NCBI GenBank assembly: GCA_030762175.1 | Contig: CM060843.1 | Location: forward strand, 115,225,369 to 115,289,368 | Length of the DNA stretch: 64,000 nucleotides | Direction: 5' to 3' | Source: Metallyticus violacea | Taxonomy: Eukaryota; Arthropoda; Insecta; Mantodea; Metallyticidae | In this document: one piece after another, positions 11,219 to 23,072 of the stretch | How the letters are laid out: each line of letters begins with the position of its first letter | Numbering within the stretch: position 1 is the first letter of the stretch | The notes under the pieces: model-generated | The model's database searches: none | Told to the model about the DNA's origin: nothing | What the model saw: the letters and a program-made list of their open reading frames with translations, nothing else | Made by a program: the position numbers and the translations under genes

Positions 11219-12592
11219 CGTGTGTATAAAAGTGGCCACTTATCAACTGCGCAATTTTTCTAATGAGAAATTGCCACCACTCATCAGGGAGCCTGTAAAC
11301 TTGCAATATTGAGGTGTCTACCCTTTCAGGCCATTTCTTCAAGTACAGTCTTTAGTTTATAGTCTTGGACTCAAATTCGGATTGCTGTAAAGCCAATCAG
11401 CTGGTAAATACGTCCTAGCTGCTCTTTTCCGTCTGAGTGGTGCTGAATCCAGCCGAAAACTCCTTTACTAACAAGTGTTACTCAAACGCTTAACTACAGG
11501 CTTATCGATACATATTGACAGCGGTTTTCATTCCTTTTTCACAGAAATGCAGCTGGCAACAGCGTAAGACATGCCTCACTATATCACGATGACCCCTGAG
11601 GACTCTTGGATAGAATTTCTTTTGCGATTGAGGCATAAACGCGATAATTATGACGTTTGGGATTCTTCAATTTGAACATTTTTACGTCAGTGAAATAAAT
11701 TCTCCTGTGTCCAATGGATGCGTAAAGCTGAGGATGGCATTTCGACTTTCACTCCATCGGGAGCTTAAGCTATGGAACAAGGAAGTTCTTCTACACCACT
11801 GGTAAGTTCAGGATACGGGATTTTGTCATTTTTGAAACGCAAGCTCACAACCCATCACGGACTGTTTTCTGACAGGATTATGCCGAACATGAATCACCAC
11901 TGCATCAACAAGCTACTTTGACCTCACGGTGTGTCAACGACCCTACCTTGAATGATCAGTAATGATTCCAGTCTCATTGAATCTGTTAAATGTTCGGTAG
12001 ACGAACCTCCTATTGATCTTCCGCTTCTTGATGATTGTGAAAACCCCAGATGCTGATTTTCCCATTTTATGAAGCTCTGTAACTGCCAAACTATTTTTGT
12101 AACCACCTCACTTCATTAAAACACACATATTTTCTGTAGCTCAACAGCAATGCCAGCGCCATTACTTTCTTGCAGTGTGGCGAGTTGTAAAATAAGCTGG
12201 TGGTAAAATATAATTAGTAACTTTTTATGACATGACTTGGCATTAATGGAGGCAATATACATGGAAAGATAATAGAAGTTCTGAAAAATCGCGTTAAATA
12301 TCTATTCACCAATAATACCAGCGACCGGTGGCTTGAAATGTTTCTGTCACATACACAAGTCATGGTACACCAGAAGTCATTTTTGGCCTGCATTCGCTGC
12401 TGAGTGCAGCGTGCTCTGGTCCACGGTAACGCCAGTCATATGTCACAGTGGTCAATCCCCACTTGATGTCTGGACATGAAATCAGTCACAATTTGCTGAT
12501 ATAAAATCAAGCTTTGTTTCTGTCTTTGAGATAGTTGTCACTCAGTTTGTGGTTAAGGATTGACACTATAGCACAAACACTATAATTCAAGT
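11219..12592. other. Intergenic DNA, no gene seen
   Basis: Mixed AT-rich sequence with no open frame of recognisable type. No SINE, transposase or RNA signature identified. Confidence 0.55.
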
Positions 12593-12912
12593 ATTTGTGT
12601 TATTACGCACAAATACAGATTATTGGCGTGCTGGTGTTACAAACTACAGTGTGTAAGTGAAATAAATTTTACTGTAGTGTTTTGTATTAAAAAGTCAACA
12701 CTAGAAGAGAGAAAAACATAATATCTACCCCGAAGAGGAATTTAAAAATTGAAAATATTTTAAGTAAGGAGAGCTATTGTGAGTGAATGTACATTTTATT
12801 TAATCAGAATTCTATAACTACCGGCGAATACCGTTCCAAAGAATTGTATAACAGAGGTTAGTACCAAGTATGAAATAAAATAATTAATATTATTCATCAA
12901 AGTTGTAGAAGG
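12593..12912 (+). repeat. Unclassified dispersed repeat, copy 1
   Basis: Aligns with 61601-61889 in the same direction. Matching blocks in order are TGTGTTATTAC, ACTACAGTGTGTAAGTGAAATA with a TACTGYAGTGT continuation, AGAGCTATTGTGA, and a TCAAAGTTGT block near the end. Between blocks the copies differ by substitutions and indels. No coding potential, tRNA head or terminal repeats are visible, so its class is unknown. Confidence 0.6.
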
Positions 12913-14577
12913 AGAAATGCGAATATGGGAAACCTATATTAAAGGAGTCAATGCTTAGCCTTGGGCCAGGCAGTTTGCATTCAATTGGGGAATCGAACCA
13001 GAACAATTTGCTGTACTATAAGCCAGTCACTAGCAATAATCTAATAACAAACAGAAGGTCAAATTTTTATAAGTAAACTTTTTGCACTCTTTCTCTTGGT
13101 AGATAATTTTGATTGTGTCTTTAAGAGATATCACATATTATAATACAAAACCTCAGGATTCCCTAAATGACATTGGTTTCTAACCTTCTCTTTGAGAAAC
13201 GGAATAAGTATAAAATATTAATTTTTCATTGACTGCAAATACAATTTTAAGATCTAGCCCGACTAAATATGAAAAAGTAAAACAGTGAGCTGCAATTCCA
13301 AATCGTAAAATTGGATATAAACCCCTCACATGCCCCAGTTAGGGAGCCTTAATATTGTTTTTGAGTCGAATACTTTGACGCCTTGAGCTAGAAATTGCAA
13401 CACCCAAAAATCTATCGTTTATGATTTTATTTGTTAGGAGGTGAATTATTAGTAAAGTGCATGTCATGTTATTTTCAGTTCAGTTTTGTTATGTTAAAAG
13501 TTTATGTTAAATGAACTGACGCCATGCTTTTATATTTCAGTTATAAATCTAATTAAAGGCTAAACTTTTAATTATCTTTTATTTAATGCAATAGGTTGTT
13601 TAGAATTTCTATTGAAATTACATCTTAAAATGCCTTCAAGTTGCAATTTAAAATTATGATTTGTTATTAGCACGCAATCCCTGTTTTCCATTAGTAAAGC
13701 AATGAGTTAGTTGTTTTCCTTCTTTCGAGACACGATATATGTAAACCGAACAAGGCCTGGCGCACGGCCTCTGCCTCATTTGTTTCCGTTGTTCGCAACA
13801 CCACGAACAGAGATACAATAGATTCATTACATTTCAACATTCAATTAGGAGAACTCTTAACTGTGCTCCGAGTAAACTGCACTGCTAAATGCTGTAATGA
13901 GGGAATGCAGGGTGCAAACTGTGCTAGAACCCACGTACACGGGAGTATCACCCTATAACAAGCTTTGATCGCATTTGCACACGTCACATTCAGCTAACAC
14001 CAAGCGGTAGCCAACGTTAATTATGCTCAACTAGACACCTCCACAATATACAAGGTATCTGTATGTGTGATTGAGGAATATGAATATACATAGTCGGGGT
14101 TAAGCAATCCACGTAATTACTGCGATGTGTTTCGGCGGTCAAAGTAATTCCTGGGTATGTGCCAGAAATACTAACATCGTTTTTAAAGGAGAAGAAATAT
14201 ATCTGTTATGTGTAAACTTGTGCTTTCAAGTTCTTAATACTAAGTTTCCTTGGAAAATTTTCGGTGGTATAAAACTCGTCTATTTTGATTCAATATACAG
14301 TATAGGATGTCCGAAAAATAAGTACTATTTCTTTCATAGCTGAACTAGACATTTGTTTGTTAAATATTGATTATGGGCATAATGTAGACTACTAGTGAAG
14401 GTTTTAGCGTTGTAACATGATGCCAACTGGATATTATATACGAATGAGTCCTGCGAAATTCTGGACTTGAGAAGAAATGCATACGTAAACTGTTGAATAA
14501 GTTCAAACGGAAGGGACAGTAATTGCCAAGTAGACGTTGAACCCATGTTTGAGTAAATGTATGAATGTAAAATTGAT
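12913..14577. other. Intergenic DNA with a lone B-box-like site
   Basis: No gene seen. On the minus strand near 12985-12996 there is a perfect tRNA B-box match (GGTTCGATTCC) without a convincing A box or cloverleaf around it; it could be a worn tRNA-derived SINE head. Near 14300, AGGATGTCCGAAAAATAAGT resembles a left end of the transposase relic that follows, but I could not find a matching right end. Confidence 0.4.
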
Positions 14578-15262
14578 AACTGCTCTTGCAAGACTCTTGG
14601 GCATTCCCAAATCAGCAATATACAAGTTTGAAATTCATTAAGAAACTTGCTTAGCATATGCAAGTTGTACACCATCTGCAGAACCTTTGTACTATTGGCA
14701 GCAATGGAGATGAGTCGTTTAATGAGATATGTGCTATTTAGCGATAAAACAACGTTTCAATTAAATGGACCTATAACTGCAGCATTTGTGCCGGCATCTT
14801 AACAATATTAAATTAAATACAAGAGAAACAGCTATAAAATCAATGTGATGGGAAACCGTGTGTATAAAAGTGTTTACACTTTACTTTTTACAGTGGACAC
14901 CGTCAATAGGTCCCGTTATTTGAACATGTTGACAATTTTTGCAGCCGAAATTGGAAAATGACGATATCCTATAAATGTAGATGTTTAACAAAATTACGCC
15001 TATTATCATTACGGGGTGAGGGATTATTTGAATATATAATTCCTCAACCAGTGGTTAGGATAAGAAATTAATAGAACATAGGCAGTAGGATTACCAGAAC
15101 TTACGCGGGAGCTTATTAAAGTAATGCCAACAGAAGAAAACTGCAAACGTGGAAAAATTAAATGTTATAATTCGTAATGCCCTATTGTTCAACACACCAG
15201 AGTTTCTGCAAAATGCATTTCATAGGTGGGAGAGTATGTCGTAACGCGCATATTGAAAATGC
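14578..15262 (+). pseudogene. Degraded mariner-related transposase (DUF4817/DDE type)
   Basis: Pieces of one transposase appear in order across shifted frames. They are a helix-turn-helix remnant (TALARLLGIPKSAIYKF), a catalytic-core block FLRYVLFSDKTTFQLNG-like near 14740, KINVMGNRVY, a LNMLTIFAAEI block, HYGVRDYLN near 15010, and NTPEFLQNAFHRWES near 15200-15235. This order matches the insect transposases that pair a DUF4817-type N-terminus with a DDE_3 domain. Many stops and frameshifts show it is long dead. The assignment rests on recalled family patterns rather than a search. Confidence 0.65.
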
Positions 15263-16376
15263 TATAGTAGTTTGAACATTGTCTACTGCAAATACATGTC
15301 TGTTATTAAATATTTTTCATGAAAATCATTACTTTTACTTATATCTTGCAGATATGTAGAGTTGGAGGGCTGACTACAAACTTTAATTAGGAGTTAAATT
15401 GAAACGAGATGGACCGGTTTTGTGAAATCCTTTGTTAAAGAGTTAATCATTGCAAAAGCTATCAATTTCAGCTTGTATGGGAAAATTTTAGTCATTATAC
15501 CAATGAATGTCTATGGCTGAATTCATGCTAGGGTAGGTCTATTATATAAAAATAGTCAGTGTTATTGTGAAATAATAAATACAATATAATATAAAGTGAC
15601 AATGTAAATTTGTTTTAATTGAATTTTATGAAATGTCTCTCTATGGAAAAAATTATAAAAAATATTAACAAATAATTTTTCAAAATAATGCAGTAAATGA
15701 TGGAAGCATCGTTATTTTACATAAAACTAAAATGTTTGATTAATTTCAGTTTTTTTATAATCTATGGGTTTGTATAAAATAGTTTAATACATTGTAATTA
15801 TTATTAGCTTTATAAGTGACTTGACATAAAGATAAAGGAAATAGTACTTCGGTTCAATATTTCTATAGAGAAATCATATTAAAACAAATTATAGTATTAA
15901 TTTAAATAATGCAGTTTGTTGAAAATAATCGTCGGGATTCAATATTGTTGGCGAACAGTGTACAAAACATTTATAGCTACCTACCTATGTCGATTGACAA
16001 AGCACAAGAATTTTTGTAATGGCTGCTGTCCAAAAACTGCATTATGTCAAGGTTTCCAATATGGCGGCTAATTTCATTGCAATCTTATCGTGGCATATCG
16101 CTTATGTAAGATACGCGATATTGTTGGTTGATTTGCCGAGCTCTCTGTTGTCTCTTGCAAGCGACTCCTTCGGAAAGCCTCTCTAACCTGATCCACTTTC
16201 GTTTATGTCAAAGAACAGCCTCTGCTTTTTCACCTACACAAGCACCCTGCCTTATGAAACTAAACCTACCACCTGAGAATAAAATTATTGGAAAGCGGAT
16301 CTTCCTTGAATTTCCTATGAAAATACCATCGGGGACGGAAATGAAATTCAACGACATAAAACGCCTTCTCATTCCT
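15263..16376. other. AT-rich spacer, nothing seen
   Basis: No gene, RNA or recognisable repeat. Several runs are almost pure A/T. Confidence 0.6.
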
Positions 16377-16384
16377 ATTGTTGA

Positions 16385-16686
16385 AGTATTTTTTTTGATT
16401 GTTTTTATTTATGGACGCCCTTTAACATCTCAGGTCATCAGCGTCCCATTCAAATCAGGGCGTGAAACGGCCGACAAATTTTGCTCAGAGGCCTCTCTTT
16501 CAGGCTTGAGGTTCTTTTTCGTGCCGTAAATGTACGACACGGGACCAACGGCTTTACTTCCCTTCCGAAGGAAGCCATACATAGGATTTTTACGCCCGAA
16601 AAATCCATTGGTCCTGGCCGGGTTCAAACCCGCGATCTTGCGTATAGGACGCAAGGTATGGTAACCACTACACCACCAGGACCGAC
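16385..16686 (-). repeat. SINE family B, copy 1
   Basis: Full-length tRNA-derived SINE on the minus strand. The head (about 16611-16686) folds as a tRNA: a 7 bp acceptor stem GGTCCTG/CAGGACC, A-box TGGTGTAGTGG and B-box GGTTTGAACCC. A body follows with GGGCGTAAAAATCC and CCTTCGGAAGGGAAGTAAAG, then the tail GATGTTAAAGGGCGTCCATA. Flanking 8 bp direct repeats ATTGTTGA (16377-16384, 16687-16694) mark the target site. The head is most like tRNA-Gly, by inference. Confidence 0.93.
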
Positions 16687-16783
16687 ATTGTTGAGATATT
16701 GCAAACAGTGTTATCTGAAGTTCAAATTGCGTATTCCGGACTGCACTATTGGGAAACCTTTTGAGAGTTTGCCTATCAACTGG

Positions 16784-17065
16784 TTGAGTTGATTTATTTT
16801 ATTTACGGGCGCTCTTTAACATTTTAGGATTTCAACGTCCCATTCAATTCAGGGCGTGAAACAGCGACACATTTTGCTTGAGGTTCTTTATCTTGCCGTA
16901 AATGTAAGATACGAAATCCACGGCTTTACTTCCCTTTCGAAGGAAGTCATCCATACTTAGGATTTTTACGCCCGAAAAAATCCATTCTATCCTGACCGGG
17001 TTTAAACACGCGATCTTGGGTTTAGGAGGCAAATATGGTTACCGCTACACCACCAGCACCGATAA
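16784..17065 (-). repeat. SINE family B, copy 2
   Basis: Second family B copy, 97 bp from copy 1 and in the same orientation, with a perfect 11 bp target duplication CTATCAACTGG (16773-16783 and 17066-17076). The head carries GGTGGTGTAGCGGTAACC and a B-box variant (GGTTTAAACAC). The middle of the body is shorter than in copy 1, lacking the AGAGAGGCCTCTGAGC block. Its own target duplication shows that the pair arose by two insertions, not by duplication. Confidence 0.93.
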
Positions 17066-17076
17066 CTATCAACTGG

Positions 17077-18699
17077 CGTAGTTGTGAGTGATATATATTA
17101 TGTGCTGTGTACAAAAATTATTCAAGCTAAGATAATAGATATTAAGCTTTTCCACGAATGTTTCGCTCTTCTAATTCATTCTGTTGGTTTGTGTTCATTA
17201 TGTGGGAAACTTTCACTTCAGAAGAATTTCTCTCTGGCGTCTGGTATGAACGCTGCCCTTTTGAGGGGGTCGAAGGGCTCGAGCTTCTTGGAGGAGGGGG
17301 AGACTCCGTTGGCGTCTTATGGAAACATTGTTAGGGACCCGTCTACGCCAGTGCCTCACCACGCGTAGACCCTGGATGCCCGATGTCTTCCTCACCTCAT
17401 CCCCTCTTCCCCGAGGAGCATGCAATGGAGGCGTAGGCAAAAGCGGCCAACACTCGAGAATGGCTGAAGTACCGAATTATCCTCTTCCGAACCAAAAACT
17501 GAAACAACCTTATACTATAAATAATTGAATCCGGTAAACACCTGATTTAGTAAACTACATTTCACAAATGTTCCTTTCATTCGGTTTTTTTTTTTTTTTT
17601 TTTTTTTTTAAACCAAAAGTGCTCTCAATCGAATTAATGGTAAATGTACAGGAGGTACCGCAAGAGTGGGCCTGAACACTTCTTTTGGAAAATTAATTTC
17701 CCAATTTATCCTTCCATCACAAATCATCAAGTGCAGCACTAACCATAATGGGCGTAAAACTGAATTTAAAAGAAAGAACCATGCACGTTTTGTCCATTTT
17801 GAGCTAATACCTCGTATATAATTTTGAACAAAGCAAAGCTCTTCTATTCTTCTTACTACTTCTGTCCAGACAGAGATAAAGTTTGCTACGAAAGAAGGAA
17901 AACTCTTTATCAGTAATTTATTGGAAATTCAATTACTGCAGCTTTCCACTGTAAGAGAGGTCTGGTTGATTCCTGCTCCCAAATAGTGACGTTGATTAAT
18001 GAGACAGTTAAGTTTATTGCCAATAGGTGTCACTGAGCTTTTTGTGTGGATATGCGGCGATTTGGCCGCTAATCATTCACGTGGTTATACGAAGATTACA
18101 TTATGGTAATAAAGGAAGTTTAGAAAAAGTAAAACGCTTTATTTTCCATAAAATTTCCTGCCAAATTCTTATTAGATTAAACAAGAAATAAAGGAACATT
18201 TAATTTTTAGCTTTTAGACACTTAATAAAATGATTACTTCTGCATTTTGTTTGCCTTTACAATTATTCACCTTGTCTTCCTTAGAGTGTGACAAAATTCA
18301 ACCACTAAACTGAAAAAAAAAAAAAGAAAAAAAGAAAATTGAAAAAGAAAAAATATTCTATAGTTACATTTGCAGATTTATTAAAAAATAAGTGAATAAT
18401 AAATAGGCACATCTAAATAGATATTTATATACACTATAAATAAAAAAAAAATTTAAGCATCAAATACCGCCAATCATATTTATAAGAAAAAAAAATAGCT
18501 TTTGCCTGAGGTTCCATTGTTCAGTTTCAGCCACTTTCCTTAACTCGCCACGAAAATTGATAGATAAGTTTTTGGACATCGTTGACTATAAATTGTTGTA
18601 TAGGATGAATTTGCCATCCTTGCATATTATTGGCGTAAGAGAAACTCGTCCGCATAATAAGTTCTGAAAGTTGTGAGAATTGGAATATTCCGGTAGTTC
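17077..18699. other. Intergenic DNA with a GC-rich patch
   Basis: No complete gene. A GC-rich patch at about 17210-17440 stands out from its AT-rich surroundings but matches nothing I recognise. A poly-T run lies at 17585-17609 and A-rich low-complexity DNA at about 18313-18345. Confidence 0.5.
17585..17609. repeat. Poly-T tract
   Basis: An uninterrupted run of about 25 T. On the minus strand it could be the poly-A tail of an old retroposed sequence, but no target duplication was found. Confidence 0.8.
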
Positions 18700-19140
18700 A
18701 GCTGTGCTCATCTACTGAATGTTTGTGTCTGTACCTCCTGGAGGAATAGACCAGGCGGTCAGGTTTCCATGGGCAATTTAGCAGACTTAGATCCGGTCCG
18801 TAACATTGTTTTCCAAATAGAACATCCCAAGGCCGGCGGAGCCCCTCAGAAAGATCTCTTCCATACCTGACTTCGGAACAGAAACCTTTCCAAAGCGCAA
18901 GGCTACCATCACAACTCACCGTTCCATTTCGCCCTGGCATTTTTGGCCCTGTAACAGCACCAACGAAATGAAAAGATATGAAATGTGTGAGCGGAAAATC
19001 CATGGAGTATAAAGACCCATCCCACCATTCCCCTAAGCGACTAGGGAATTGACGAATAAACTCAAGGTCTAGACGGCAGATTTGAACCGGGGCCCTCCCC
19101 AATTTGAGTCTCAAGAGTTAACCGCCTGAGTTCGGTAAGT
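18700..19140 (-). repeat. Possible tRNA-headed repeat (unconfirmed)
   Basis: On the minus strand a B-box-like GGTTCAAATCTGCC (about 19074-19087) follows an A-box-like CAGGCGGTTAAC some 45 bases upstream, the spacing of a tRNA head. The following ~350 bases are more GC-rich than the surroundings and stay open for 138 codons in one frame, without a recognised domain. No second copy or target duplication was found in the window. Confidence 0.3.
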
Positions 19141-21039
19141 TTGTGAAGTAGTAACATCTGAGTAAAGCTATCTAACATATTTTTGAGTCGTGGTATTGTA
19201 TAATTCTGTATTTGATTTATAGAAGCAGTGACACGCACGTTTGCTCCAGGCGTTTGAGGATCTTTCTCCTTCGCTTGCAACGTTGATTCAGCGAGTTTAA
19301 AGAGGGGACTGCAATTTCTTTAAGACAAGAAAGGAATGGCAAGCTAACAAAGTGCTGACCAAAGGAACTGGTTTAGAAAGCGATGTTTAAGGACATAGCA
19401 AAGGGATGAAGCGGAGATGATTTTAGGCGCCGCCAGCTGGAGTATTTCTAGTCGCCGTGTGTGCGGACAATGCCTTGTTTTTACGCTCAATATTTCCTTA
19501 TATGTTCTGTAATGTTCTGAAGCTCTTATTTCAGGGATATTGCATTCTTTGCGCAACATTGTAATTGCGATAAACCTTCCTTTGACGAACTATAAGTGTA
19601 AAACCATTCTTCATTAAATTTTGCATCACCATATTTTCGAAATCAGAATGAAATTCCGTTTCACTTAACGAAAGCTCGGCAAACTTGTTGGGAAAATTGT
19701 GTCGCGTGCATTACCAAGGCGGTGTATCGCAACCAGTGGTCTGGTATAAGGCTGTCTCTTAGGGTAAAAAGGTAGTTTAAAGAACGGTTTTACGCTGCGC
19801 ACAAAGAATTCCTTTGTGCGTCTGAGGAGACAACATCCCGCCCGGGGAAAATTACTCTGAAAACTTAATTATTGCACGGTGCATGGAACAGAGAGTCTTT
19901 CCGGACTGTTAACCAAAAGCCTTTGTGTTACTTTTCCTTTCAGCTTATTCCGAGGAACACCGATTTTTTTTATAGCTCCCTGCTGAGACACATTTAATGA
20001 GTAGCAAGGTGGGTTAAATGTCCGACATAGGTTTTTTTAAGAAAAAAAAGTTCAGATAAGAAAACCTCTCATTCATTGTCCTTTGCCTGTACAGTAAAAG
20101 CTGAGGGATTTGATCGTAATTTTTTTGTCTTATATTATTTATTTGTTTCTTTTTCTTTCTGTTTGATTTAGAGCCACAGGAGGTGTGTGCAATAAGATGC
20201 TCATTAAAAGGCCTTTAACATCCCATAGCTATGGGTGGCACCCAGAAATTCTGAAAATGTTCTTAATGTTATTAGACAATTCTCTCTCGCAATCACAGTA
20301 GCGTTGTTGATGTTTTCTTCCGATAGAGCACAAACTGGAGCGCGTGTTCACCTTCTTTTGAAATTGGTTGCCTCCCCTCTTTAAACATATTAAATCGCCT
20401 CGAGCTCTGCCACAGAGAATAAAAAAAAACGCTCCACAGACCTCTTAAGACATTGCTCAGGCCTTAGCCGAAGGTTTGTCGGGAGAATTTCAGAGCAGCG
20501 TATTGTTCGTCGCATACATTTTGCTATTGGCGGAACTGAACAAAACGCTTCCCTTAACACCGAAATTTACTGTGGTCGTTTCAAGTAATGCAAAAACCAA
20601 AGACTATTTACACAGTTTCATGTTATAGACGACCACATGTGCATGCAGAAATCCCAGACAAACTGTAAATAATCTTATCTACGAATAGCAAGATCCGCTC
20701 TAATAACAATGTGTACAACAAAGGAGGGGCTTGGCCAGTCATCATTCAGCATCTAAGACATCAACACTAGAGCCATTTTGTAAATATATTCACTCACTTA
20801 AATTATAAGATAAATCAAATATAGAGATAGTGAAAATAGCTTAGCGTAGTTTAGACTAAGTAAATGATATAAGTCCAGGCGTATAGTTCAACTAGGTGAA
20901 ACAGAATAAATATGTGCATAGGGAACAAATTTGTAACCCACTCTAGCAAATATTTTACATAACTGTTATTGTGGATATAGAAAGAAAACGTAAAATAATT
21001 TTGGAATAAGGTTAGGCTAGGAGGTAGCCCTCTAAAAAT

Positions 21040-21041
<2 letters not shown>
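19141..21041. other. Intergenic DNA, no gene seen
   Basis: No gene or RNA recognised. It contains the first copy of a 29 bp direct repeat (20514-20542), described separately. Confidence 0.5.
20514..20542 (+). repeat. 29 bp direct repeat, left copy
   Basis: Begins ATACATTTTGCTATTGG and matches 21574-21602 in 28 of 29 bases, in the same direction. The two copies bracket 1,031 bp that ends with an A-rich AATAAATAAAAATATA stretch. Confidence 0.85.

Positions 21042-21079
<38 letters not shown>
21042..21079. repeat. (AT)n(GT)n microsatellite
   Basis: About 15 AT repeats followed by a short GT run. Confidence 0.95.
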
Positions 21080-21099
21080 ACAGAATAAGAGTAAATATT

Positions 21100-21435
21100 T
21101 CTTCTGCTTCTATAGCCTTTTACAGTCCCATGTGGGTCTTAGCTTACCGCGATGACCGCTGAGTCCTCTCTCTCCATCACATGATATCATTGGTAGAGTG
21201 CAGTATTGCAGGGGGGTATGTGATCAGCACACCGCATCCCGCCGCTCGCTATATCGCGACTTACTAGATCGAAGATCGCCACCTCTCCATCAGGTAGCTT
21301 CCCAATTGTCCTCACGAGGAGGACCCCGTTCCCGACCTCCCTAACTAGAAAAATTCCTAAGTAGGTACCCGGAATCGAACCCGGGCCTCCTGGCCCGCAG
21401 TCAGCAACGCTAACCACTAGACCAAGGAGGTGGAC
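21100..21435 (-). repeat. SINE family C (single copy)
   Basis: On the minus strand the head (about 21365-21431) reads as a tRNA with A-box TGGTCTAGTGGTTAGCG and B-box GGTTCGATTCC, closest to tRNA-Glu or Asp types. A unique body of about 265 bp follows. Flanking 13 bp repeats AAGAGTAAATATT (21087-21099) and AAGTGTAAATATT (21436-21448) differ at one base and mark the target site. It shares no body sequence with families A or B. Confidence 0.88.
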
Positions 21436-21573
21436 AAGTGTAAATATTACCTATATAAAATAAAAAAAAATTAATTATAAGTGACAATAATGTATTGAAA
21501 CGTGAATTAATTATATATATAATGAACGTAATGTAGTGGGGCATGCAGATGATGTTCAATAAATAAAAATATA

Positions 21574-21602
21574 ATACATTTTGCTATAGGCGGAACTGAA
21601 CA
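21574..21602 (+). repeat. 29 bp direct repeat, right copy
   Basis: Matches 20514-20542 with one difference (GCTATAGG instead of GCTATTGG). The base just before it belongs to an A-rich stretch containing AATAAATAAA, as expected at the 3' end of a retroposed insert. Confidence 0.85.
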
Positions 21603-22987
21603 TGTCTCAGGCGGGAACCGAAAGTGGCAACACTGCAACTTGTGCATTAAGCTAACAAACTATTGCAAAGTTAAATTTTAGCATAAGAAAGTATCCCTGT
21701 AAAAATTATGATCGTTCGTTATTGAAGAATCCTCGTACATGAATGTATGCATTATAGGCATTCTTACCTGTATATTTTATTTTTGGTGTGTAGCTTCTAA
21801 AGTTAGTTAAATAGAAATAACAATCAGTTGATTGCTTCTTCGGTTTTCCTTCAAACCATAGGAACTGCAAATGGTAGGATGTGTACCATTTTTCGGTCCA
21901 GTGAGTAGTCTAACAATATGGGGTCCAATTTGTAACAAATTTGCCAGGTTTACATTCAAAATAAAGTTAATAAAACTTTTTATAATTGACCCGAAATGTA
22001 AACGTGAAATTTGGTCTTTCAGACTTGAAGACCAGACTAGTTCACACAGTAACAAAGTAGAGTAGAAACGGCGTTAACATATTGGGCTTTAACAGCTAAT
22101 AATATATACTAACAAACACAGCACAAAATATGTACTGGGTCTAAAGATAAACAAGCACATGACCTAGCCGGCACACTACAAGTTTGATACAGGTTAACTG
22201 CTTATGTAGCAATGCAATATTTAAATTCTAAATATATTCATATGTCTGAACAGAAACGAACTTGCATAATCTTGGCTTTCTCACTTCCAGCATTGCACAA
22301 CATCTCATTTTTAGGATTATATGTAACATAAAACATAATATAAAGTTATCCTATCCATTGAGAGGTAACTTGCATTAATAAAAAAGTATGAAACTGCAAA
22401 AGATCCACGCTGGTAACAAACATTTTATAGCATATTTTAAATCAGAACAAAAAACCGCATTTTCACTGCTCAATTTTCTCATTAAAATAAAGTTTATCAA
22501 CTTAAGAGAACAACAGAACGGCAATAGTTTAAGATGTATAACATAGGACGATGGGATGAATGTTTAGTAAAAAAAGAGATGCTTATATTTGACAATTTTT
22601 TTCGGATATGAATTTTAAAAAAAAAACTTAGCTCTCATATTAAGCTAATTAATTTCAGCATCTTAATAATGTAACTAGGACCATTTTAGTCATACGTTCC
22701 AAAGTTATTAAGATGCTGTTCTTGCAATATTATTTAGTAATGAAATTCTAACTAATATTTTAGTACTATTCTTTAGGCTCATTCCGATTTATATTGATAA
22801 AAAGATGATTAAACACAATATCGTACCCCCACGAAGGACAAGAATAATAATATGATAATTTTGGCTTCTTTGAACTCATACTTTTCCTCAAAATGTTCAA
22901 AAATCTCCATATTGCATTCACTGCTGCATCTAAGGCCCTCTTTGTTCCGGTCTTTGTACTAAACGTAATGTTTATCTTCAATAAAAT

Positions 22988-23010
22988 TATATATATATAT
23001 ATATATATAT
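22988..23010. repeat. (AT)n microsatellite
   Basis: About eleven AT repeats. Confidence 0.95.
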
Positions 23011-23072
23011 TTAATAATAGGTTGCTATAAACTATTTCTGATTAACAGCATAGACTTTTCCTAATTAACCAC

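Larger units (their letters stand above)
21449..23060. other. Intergenic DNA, no gene seen
   Basis: Contains the right copy of the 29 bp repeat (21574-21602) and an AT microsatellite at 22988-23010. Otherwise there is no gene or recognisable element. Confidence 0.55.

Noticed and set aside
12985..12996. Minus-strand B-box GGTTCGATTCC as a tRNA gene
   Set aside because: Upstream sequence gives no convincing A box or cloverleaf; at best it is a worn SINE head.
16611..16686. Functional tRNA-Gly gene
   Set aside because: It folds like a tRNA but is followed by the SINE body seen in four other copies and sits between target duplications, so it is a SINE head.
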